Below, piece by piece: positions 1 to 4,511 of a stretch of 6,714 nucleotides of DNA (position 1 is the stretch's first letter; every line of letters starts with the position of its first letter). The translations under genes were made by a program, and so were the position numbers. The DNA is from Candidatus Zixiibacteriota bacterium (GTDB lineage: Bacteria > Zixibacteria > MSB-5A5 > JAABVY01): positions 1 to 6,714 of the forward strand of contig WJIM01000193.1 in the NCBI GenBank assembly GCA_014730285.1. The letters run 5' to 3'. The notes under the pieces were generated by a model. The model was not told the DNA's origin. It saw nothing but the letters and a program-made list of their open reading frames with translations, and ran no database searches.

Positions 1-189
1 ATCCAGACGGTTATAAACAGCGCGTGCTGCCTGATGGCCGAAAATAACTCCCTCCTGTTTGGCTTTAATCACGCCTTTCGCGGACTTATCATCGGAAATA
101 ACCGCCTCGGTGGTAATATCTCCGGAACCAATATCCTCGGTAAGAGCGTTTTTAATTATAGAAGCCAGATTTTTCGTACTTATCTTCAT
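1..189 (-). CDS. nadC: Nicotinate-nucleotide pyrophosphorylase (quinolinate phosphoribosyltransferase), N-terminal part
   Basis: The minus strand reads ATG at 189-187 and stays open for 63 codons to the window edge, so only the N-terminus is present. The translation contains ALTEDIGSGDITTEAV (about residues 15-30) and AKQEGVIFGHQAA (about 43-55). The EDIG-GDIT-TE string followed by a K-x-EGV-x-G stretch is the hallmark of the NadC N-terminal domain. The family converts quinolinate and PRPP to nicotinate mononucleotide, CO2 and PPi in de novo NAD synthesis, in the cytoplasm. The full protein is usually about 280 residues, so roughly three quarters lie outside. The ATG is the only reasonable start, because no ATG, GTG or TTG occurs in frame just upstream. 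An AGGAG sits only 2 nt before it, closer than usual. The gene is divergent from the histidine kinase, and the two share a 95-bp control region. Confidence 0.93.
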   Translation of the reverse strand, partial: MKISTKNLASIIKNALTEDIGSGDITTEAVISDDKSAKGVIKAKQEGVIFGHQAARAVYNRLD

Positions 190-197
190 GGCTCCTA

Positions 198-225
198 AGA
201 ATAATCGTAATCTTACATCTGTCAA
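198..225 (-). promoter_or_regulatory. Candidate promoter of nadC
   Basis: On the minus strand a perfect TTGACA (225-220) is followed after 16 nt by TATTCT (203-198), which matches four of six -10 positions. Transcription would begin only a few bases before the nadC ATG at 189, giving a nearly leaderless message. That would leave out the closely spaced AGGAG. The -35 box lies inside the left arm of the inverted repeat at 221-243. The -35 is convincing; the -10 is only fair. Confidence 0.35.
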
Positions 226-243
226 ATGGAAAAAACATTTGAC
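221..243. promoter_or_regulatory. 23-bp inverted repeat between divergent genes, possible operator
   Basis: GTCAAATG (221-228) and CATTTGAC (236-243) are perfect inverted 8-mers separated by the A-rich spacer GAAAAAA. Each arm contains a TTGAC that reads as a -35 element on one strand, outward toward nadC on the left and toward the histidine kinase on the right. The symmetry may simply reflect two back-to-back -35 boxes. It may also be a site for a dimeric regulator that would control both genes at once. No known regulator motif is recognised. Confidence 0.5.
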
Positions 244-266
244 CAGAAAATGAGGTGTGTTAGATT
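239..266 (+). promoter_or_regulatory. Candidate promoter of the histidine kinase-response regulator operon
   Basis: TTGACC (239-244, five of six consensus bases) is followed after 16 nt by TAGATT (261-266, four of six). A TG dinucleotide one base before the hexamer (258-259) makes an extended -10. The expected start of transcription is near 273, at the edge of the GAGGAG ribosome-binding site (273-278), giving a leader of about 12 nt. The -35 overlaps the right arm of the 221-243 inverted repeat. Confidence 0.4.
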
Positions 267-284
267 GTATATGAGGAGCGCGCC

Positions 285-1940
285 ATGAAAGAAAGAACAC
301 AGGAAATTCATTGCCAGCACCAACAGGGCACCGATGAGCTCTGCTGGGTATTTCAGCCGGATAGATTCGACCAGGAGGAGCTAACTCTCTCCTTACGGGA
401 GACTATTGCCCGCTGCTTGAAATGCCCTGTCTTCGATGAGGCGATTCGACGTTCCACCGGACGGCGCAAATCCGACAAACTGCTGACACTGACCCTGCAC
501 AGGCTTTTGGGACAGCTTGTGGATTATGATACCGAGCTGGTTTCAATCACCCATTCCCTGCAGAAAAAGGTCGAGGAGCTGGCGGTGTTGAAATCCGTTT
601 CCGAGGCGCTTCTAAAGACTCAGGATCTCAAAAAGGTCATGCTGATAACGCTAACCGGAGTTACCTCGGGCGAGGCTTTCGGATTTAACCGCGGAATGGT
701 TTTTCTTGTCAATTCGGCAACCAGGACGATTGACGGCCAGATCGGTCTGGGGCATCTGGAGCATGCCGAGGCGCCCAGAGTCTGGAGCCATATATCCAGC
801 CAGAGACTGACATTCGATGATCTGATCGAACGCATATTAAACGGGTCCGATATCCCGGACAACCGCCTCACAGAGGCGATTGAGAAGATTTCGATTCCAA
901 TGCGTCCGGACCAGGGCATCCTCCCCAAGACAATTATGGAGAAGAAATCTTATTTGGTGGAGAGCTATGAGGGCGATATTGTTGTCGATCCGGGCCTGAA
1001 ATCCATAATGAAGGACACCCCCTTCGCGGCTATTCCCCTGATCTATGAGGGACAGGCGCTGGGAGTGATACTGGTCGACAATTCGATTAACCGCAGGCCG
1101 ATAACCTCTGAGGATATCGCCACGCTCGAGACCCTGGCCAACCAGGCGGCCTCAAAGATCGAAAATGCCATCCTTCAGAACAAGCTCGAGGTGAGGTTCG
1201 CCGAGCTTCAGCATATACATTCGCTTCTGATGGACAACCAGAAATATCTGGTGAAATCGGAACGTCTGGCCGATCTGGGACGGCTGGCGACCACGGTTGC
1301 GCACGAGATCAAGACGCCCCTGATTACCATAGGCGGATATGCCGACCGGGTACGCCGCAAGGCCGAGAAAGGTGAGGTCGATCTGCACAGCGCCAGGACT
1401 ATTCATGACGAGATTATGCGGCTCGAAAGAATTTGCAAAGAAATGCTTGATTATTCTCAAAAATCTCAGTTAAATCTTGAACAGAATGATCTTAACCAGA
1501 TAATAACTGAAACATTACGTCTGGAAAAAGGTAAACTCAAATACCAGAACATCAATTTCGAGACCGATTTTCATCCCAACAAGCTCGAATTGCTGTCGGA
1601 CAAGGATCGTCTGAAGCAGGTGCTTTACAACCTGATACACAATGCCGCCGAGGCTATGGCCAAAGGCGGGAAGATAAGAATCAAGACCGGACGTAAAGGG
1701 GATTTCGTATATCTGCGGATTGAGGATACCGGATGCGGAATGGATAATGATGTGATCGAAAATCTGTATACACCGTTTTTTACGAATAAGAGAAACGGAA
1801 CCGGATTGGGGCTTCCGGTTTCCAAGAAAATCATAGATGATCACGGCGGAAATATAATCGTGACCTCCGAACCTGAAAAGGGCACAGTTTTCACGATAAA
1901 CCTTCCGTGCAAAGATGAAAAGCTGGGGAAGGAGTTATAA
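285..1940 (+). CDS. Soluble sensor histidine kinase with N-terminal Cys module and GAF domain
   Basis: This 551-residue cytoplasmic kinase has no membrane segment or signal peptide. Residues 1-50 carry four cysteines as C10-x9-C20-W, then C44-x2-C47-PVF, which looks like a metal or Fe-S site. A helical linker (about 84-112) leads to a GAF-type sensor domain (about 97-295), larger than a minimal GAF because of an insert around 165-220. A second helical segment (296-330) precedes the HisKA dimerisation domain, where H340 in AHEIKTPL is the phosphate acceptor. The ATPase domain shows the N box (NLIHNAAEAM, 449-458), G1 (DTGCGM, 481-486), F box (FFTNK, 498-502) and G2 (GTGLGLPV, 505-512). All catalytic motifs are intact. 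The start is supported by GAGGAG 6 nt upstream. The downstream receiver gene follows after 1 nt and is the probable phosphotransfer partner. The signal sensed cannot be read from the sequence. Confidence 0.93.
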   Translation: MKERTQEIHCQHQQGTDELCWVFQPDRFDQEELTLSLRETIARCLKCPVFDEAIRRSTGRRKSDKLLTLTLHRLLGQLVDYDTELVSITHSLQKKVEELAVLKSVSEALLKTQDLKKVMLITLTGVTSGEAFGFNRGMVFLVNSATRTIDGQIGLGHLEHAEAPRVWSHISSQRLTFDDLIERILNGSDIPDNRLTEAIEKISIPMRPDQGILPKTIMEKKSYLVESYEGDIVVDPGLKSIMKDTPFAAIPLIYEGQALGVILVDNSINRRPITSEDIATLETLANQAASKIENAILQNKLEVRFAELQHIHSLLMDNQKYLVKSERLADLGRLATTVAHEIKTPLITIGGYADRVRRKAEKGEVDLHSARTIHDEIMRLERICKEMLDYSQKSQLNLEQNDLNQIITETLRLEKGKLKYQNINFETDFHPNKLELLSDKDRLKQVLYNLIHNAAEAMAKGGKIRIKTGRKGDFVYLRIEDTGCGMDNDVIENLYTPFFTNKRNGTGLGLPVSKKIIDDHGGNIIVTSEPEKGTVFTINLPCKDEKLGKEL

Positions 1941-1941
1941 G

Positions 1942-2304
1942 ATGTCCAGGGTATTAGTTGTTGAGGACGAGCCTCATCTTCTCGATCTCTATCGTATGGA
2001 GCTTGAAGATGAGGGGTATAGTGTTGAGGTGGCCAGCGACGGACCGTCGGCGCTCAGCATGGCCGGTTCCTTCGAGCCCGACCTGGTGATACTCGATATC
2101 AAACTGGGCGGCATGGAGGGTCTGGAGGTACTTCAAAAACTCAAGGAACTGCGCAAGGACAAGCCGGTAATACTAAACTCTGCCTACTCTCATTACAAGA
2201 ACGAGTTCACATCCTGGCTGGCTGATGCTTATGTCACCAAGTCGGGCGATCTGGATGAACTCAAGACCAAGATACATGAACTGTTAAAACCGATCACTGC
2301 CTGA
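1942..2304 (+). CDS. Single-domain (receiver-only) response regulator
   Basis: This 120-residue protein is one complete receiver domain and nothing else. It shows the acidic pocket E8-D9 (VLVVEDEP), phospho-acceptor D52 (LVILDIKLGG), the hydroxyl residue S80 on strand 4 and the conserved K100 (YVTKSG), with Y97 at the switch position. It should accept phosphate from the kinase upstream. With no DNA-binding or enzymatic domain, it must act by protein contact or pass phosphate on, as in CheY- or Spo0F-like proteins. I chose ATG 1942 because GGAAGGAG (1927-1934) lies 7 nt upstream and the first strand begins right after it. An ATG at 1915 would add nine residues overlapping the kinase and has no comparable site. 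The 1-nt gap to the kinase stop suggests translational coupling. The intrinsic terminator lies 26 nt after the stop. Confidence 0.92.
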   Translation: MSRVLVVEDEPHLLDLYRMELEDEGYSVEVASDGPSALSMAGSFEPDLVILDIKLGGMEGLEVLQKLKELRKDKPVILNSAYSHYKNEFTSWLADAYVTKSGDLDELKTKIHELLKPITA

Positions 2305-2330
2305 GTATAAAATTCATATTGTATTTGAAT

Positions 2331-2359
2331 GCCCCCGCAATTTGCGGGGGTATTTTTTT
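2331..2359 (+). terminator. Intrinsic terminator of the kinase-receiver operon
   Basis: The stem CCCCCGC (2332-2338) pairs perfectly with GCGGGGG (2344-2350) around an AATTT loop, and a run of seven T residues follows (2353-2359). It lies just after the receiver stop codon and separates this operon from the envelope-protein genes. Confidence 0.92.
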
Positions 2360-2406
2360 GACCATCGTGCTAGGCGTATCACCCCTGAGCCCGGTGAATA
2401 AAATGT

Positions 2407-2459
2407 AGGTCAAAAGTCTGTGACTTTTGACATTGTCAAATCTCACAGAGATTTGACCT
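2407..2459. repeat. Tandem pair of 23-nt hairpins forming a larger imperfect palindrome
   Basis: Hairpin A pairs GTCAAAAGT (2409-2417) with ACTTTTGAC (2423-2431) around a CTGTG loop. Hairpin B pairs GTCAAATCT (2435-2443) with AGATTTGAC (2449-2457) around a CACAG loop. Both stems are perfect 9-bp stems with 5-nt loops, and only ATT separates them. The two loops are reverse complements of each other. The whole 53-bp block is itself an imperfect palindrome with AGGTCAAA and TTTGACCT at its ends, so it could fold as two small hairpins or one long one. It lies after a terminator and before the next promoter, in non-coding DNA. This is typical of dispersed palindromic repeats (REP/BIME-like), although copy number cannot be seen here. 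Confidence 0.85.
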
Positions 2460-2477
2460 GCAGTTCATAATTGGGTG

Positions 2478-2498
2478 CCCAATCTCTTCAGAGATGGG
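2478..2498. repeat. Hairpin in the intergenic repeat region
   Basis: CCC-ATCTC (2478-2486, with a bulged A at 2481) pairs with GAGAT-GGG (2491-2498) around a TTCA loop, giving 8 bp. No T-run follows, so it is not an intrinsic terminator. A smaller symmetric element, TTGGG-TG-CCCAA (2471-2482), overlaps its left edge, and GCAGT (2510-2514) faces ACTGC (2524-2528) further on. Together they suggest that 2407-2546 is one composite repetitive element. I see no gene in 2360-2580. Confidence 0.5.
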
Positions 2499-2580
2499 AT
2501 GAAGCATCGGCAGTTAGAAACTCACTGCTAAAGCGGCGGGCTACCAATTTTTTTTATTGCATAATAGATTTTATCGTTTA

Positions 2581-2589
2581 TGTTATTAT
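2581..2589 (+). promoter_or_regulatory. Candidate extended -10 promoter of the envelope-protein operon
   Basis: TGT followed by TATTAT (2584-2589) matches an extended -10 element, five of six bases in the hexamer. The region before it is strongly AT-rich, including an eight-T tract at 2548-2555. No good -35 lies at the right distance; TTGCAT at 2557-2562 is 21 nt away. Transcription would start near 2596 and give a leader of about 30 nt that includes the AAGGA site before ATG 2627. Confidence 0.3.
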
Positions 2590-2626
2590 TGACGGGCATC
2601 GGACACACATATAAAGGATGGTGAAT

Positions 2627-4501
2627 ATGCGACGCCACGCATGTTTTTGGATAGGCCCCGTCCTCTTCGTACTGCTTTTCGCGGCTATAATAGTAATTGT
2701 TGCCTGTTCGGACAAGTCCTCAGGGCCAAAGCAGATTCCTGTGGCCAGGATTGCATCTATTTCGCCTGAGCGAGGGCCGGTCCAGACCAGAGTTGAGATT
2801 CGAGGCGAGAATTTTGGAGAGGATATCGGCTCGATTGTTTTTAAGGATAAATCGCCCTATGTTGCGCTCTGGTCAGACACTTTAATCAAAGCTGATGTTC
2901 CTGAAGAGCTTAAAGAGCCATGCTATGTGCATATTTCATCAAAAAGCTCTGAGGAAATGGACTCAATTCATTTCATTGTAGAGGCCATGCAAATAGAATC
3001 GATAGTACCGGATCACGGTCTTCCTGGATATGAGATCACAATTAATGGCTCCGGATTCGGCTCGTTAACAGGAACCGTGCTGTTTGATTCGCTTGAAGCA
3101 GAGATTATCACATGGTCATTTTATGATATCGTAGTCTTAGTTCCGGAAAATGCCACATCCTGCAATATTGAGGTGCAATCACAGGGTAGAGTGTCTAATC
3201 TCCATGGATTCGCGATTGATAGAATGACCATAACGAAAATAATACCAAATCGCGCAATTCCCGGCACTGAGATTGAGATACATGGATACAAATTCGGCAG
3301 TTTACCGGGTTCGGTCAGGTTTCAGGATGCTAATGGGGAAATAATCAATTGGACAGATACTTTGATAATAACAGAGGTTCCCTACAGCGCCAGCCCCGGT
3401 GATCTTGTGGTTGAATTTGGCGGTGCCACCAGCAATGCTCTCTCATTTCAGGTAGAACAATTACATATCAGAGAGATTATCCCGGATAGTGCGACTTATG
3501 ATGAACAGATAGAGATTCATGGTTCGTTCTATGGTGCGGATGAGATTGACATTCTATTTGGAGATTCAGAAGTTCAGTCGGATGAATTCAATGACACCTT
3601 AATCCTGACAACCGTGCCGCCGGGTGTAGATTCCAGCCATATCATTGTAACTGCCAATGACCTTGAGAGCAATTCGGTATTTTTCAAAGTGTTGCACATG
3701 ACCATAACCTCGGTTGAGCCGGACAGCGGGATCGTCGGCCAGAAAATTGCGATTCATGGTAGGTATTTTGGGAATAATCCGGGATCAGTCTATTTCGGTG
3801 ATATTGAAGCGGCAATTGATGGTTGGACAGATACGTTGATTTATGCAAGAGTGTCGGAGGGTTTAGGGCTATATGAAATCTCGGTATCAAATCAATTCGA
3901 AACAAGCAATGCTATGTCATTTGAGATAGTTGAAGCATCCGATATATTCCAGATCCTTCAAAGAACAAATTCAGTATCAGTGACATTGCAAGGATATCAT
4001 GTGTTCAACGATTGCTGGTTTGATTATTGTGATAGCGTGTGGAAAGAAAAGACTCTTGGCGTTTCTATTTACAATGCTGACTCAAGCAGCAATTGGCATT
4101 TTAGATATTTTGCAGATTCGACGAGCTGGTCATCTAGTGAGCCGCCCTATAGCTCTTCTTCAAGAAATATCTATGCCTGGCTTAATGAGGATGGAACCCG
4201 CATTGATAGTCTATTTGCTAAACACTCTTACTCAGGTGAAGATTACGGATTAGTTTACAGATATGGCGGCCAAATACTGCATCTTAAAAGTCTTCAAATA
4301 TCAGAAATCGACAGCAATATCATATCAGTAACATACTCAATAGAGGGAATTGCAGTTAGACAGATTGCAGATTCAATCGAATATTGGGAGTCTGAGAATG
4401 ACGTTTTTAATAACGATGAAACTTCCTTTGAGTATCTCGATACGGACTGGTCAAATGAAGATGTTCCGGCAATATTGAAAGTAGTTTTCTGGCAGGAGTG
4501 A
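2627..4501 (+). CDS. Lipoprotein with five tandem IPT/TIG domains and an unrecognised C-terminal domain (paralog 1)
   Basis: A 624-residue exported protein. The start at 2627 has AAGGA (2614-2618) 8 nt upstream; the ATG at 2618 overlaps that site and is less likely. MRRHACFW begins a signal peptide with a long hydrophobic core, ending in IVAC with C27 as the lipidated residue, and Ser at +2 agrees with outer-membrane sorting by the E. coli rule. A short SDKSSGP linker follows. Five immunoglobulin-like IPT/TIG repeats then start near residues 42, 123, 202, 281 and 360, about 79 residues apart. Each opens with a PxxG- or PDS-type turn and contains a G-x-x-F/Y-G motif. Residues 437-624 form a domain I cannot identify, rich in Ser, Asp and aromatics, ending in DWSNEDVPAILKVVF. 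The likely role is a surface stalk presenting the tip, perhaps for adhesion or binding, but this is inferred from architecture only. Confidence 0.88.
   Translation: MRRHACFWIGPVLFVLLFAAIIVIVACSDKSSGPKQIPVARIASISPERGPVQTRVEIRGENFGEDIGSIVFKDKSPYVALWSDTLIKADVPEELKEPCYVHISSKSSEEMDSIHFIVEAMQIESIVPDHGLPGYEITINGSGFGSLTGTVLFDSLEAEIITWSFYDIVVLVPENATSCNIEVQSQGRVSNLHGFAIDRMTITKIIPNRAIPGTEIEIHGYKFGSLPGSVRFQDANGEIINWTDTLIITEVPYSASPGDLVVEFGGATSNALSFQVEQLHIREIIPDSATYDEQIEIHGSFYGADEIDILFGDSEVQSDEFNDTLILTTVPPGVDSSHIIVTANDLESNSVFFKVLHMTITSVEPDSGIVGQKIAIHGRYFGNNPGSVYFGDIEAAIDGWTDTLIYARVSEGLGLYEISVSNQFETSNAMSFEIVEASDIFQILQRTNSVSVTLQGYHVFNDCWFDYCDSVWKEKTLGVSIYNADSSSNWHFRYFADSTSWSSSEPPYSSSSRNIYAWLNEDGTRIDSLFAKHSYSGEDYGLVYRYGGQILHLKSLQISEIDSNIISVTYSIEGIAVRQIADSIEYWESENDVFNNDETSFEYLDTDWSNEDVPAILKVVFWQE
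3428..3759 (+). repeat. Near-identical segment shared with paralog 2 (partner 5307-5638)
   Basis: Bases 3428-3517 match 5307-5396 with one mismatch, and 3639-3759 match 5518-5638 with one mismatch, including an exact 70-nt run (3690-3759 with 5569-5638). The 121 bases between them align without gaps but carry more substitutions. The segment encodes the end of TIG3, all of TIG4 and the start of TIG5. It is a direct repeat 1879 bp apart, so recombination between copies could delete or duplicate one gene or make hybrids. Confidence 0.92.
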
Positions 4502-4511
4502 GCAATAAATT

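Noticed and set aside
59..253. Open frame of 64 codons on the plus strand
   Set aside because: It lies opposite nadC, whose minus-strand translation matches the family clearly. The plus frame has no recognisable motif.
1915..1941. Upstream ATG for the response regulator
   Set aside because: It would add nine residues before a receiver domain that already begins properly at 1942, where a strong GGAAGGAG is correctly spaced.
2407..2459. CRISPR array
   Set aside because: There are only two units, each self-complementary over its full length, separated by 3 nt. There are no spacers and no cas genes.
2585..2617. TTGACG (2589-2594) with TATAAA (2610-2615) as promoter of envelope protein 1
   Set aside because: The spacer is only 15 nt and transcription would start after the ribosome-binding site. 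The extended -10 at 2581-2589 fits better.
2618..2626. ATG at 2618 as start of envelope protein 1
   Set aside because: The AAGGA ribosome-binding site overlaps it. ATG 2627 has correct spacing and gives a normal MRR signal-peptide start.
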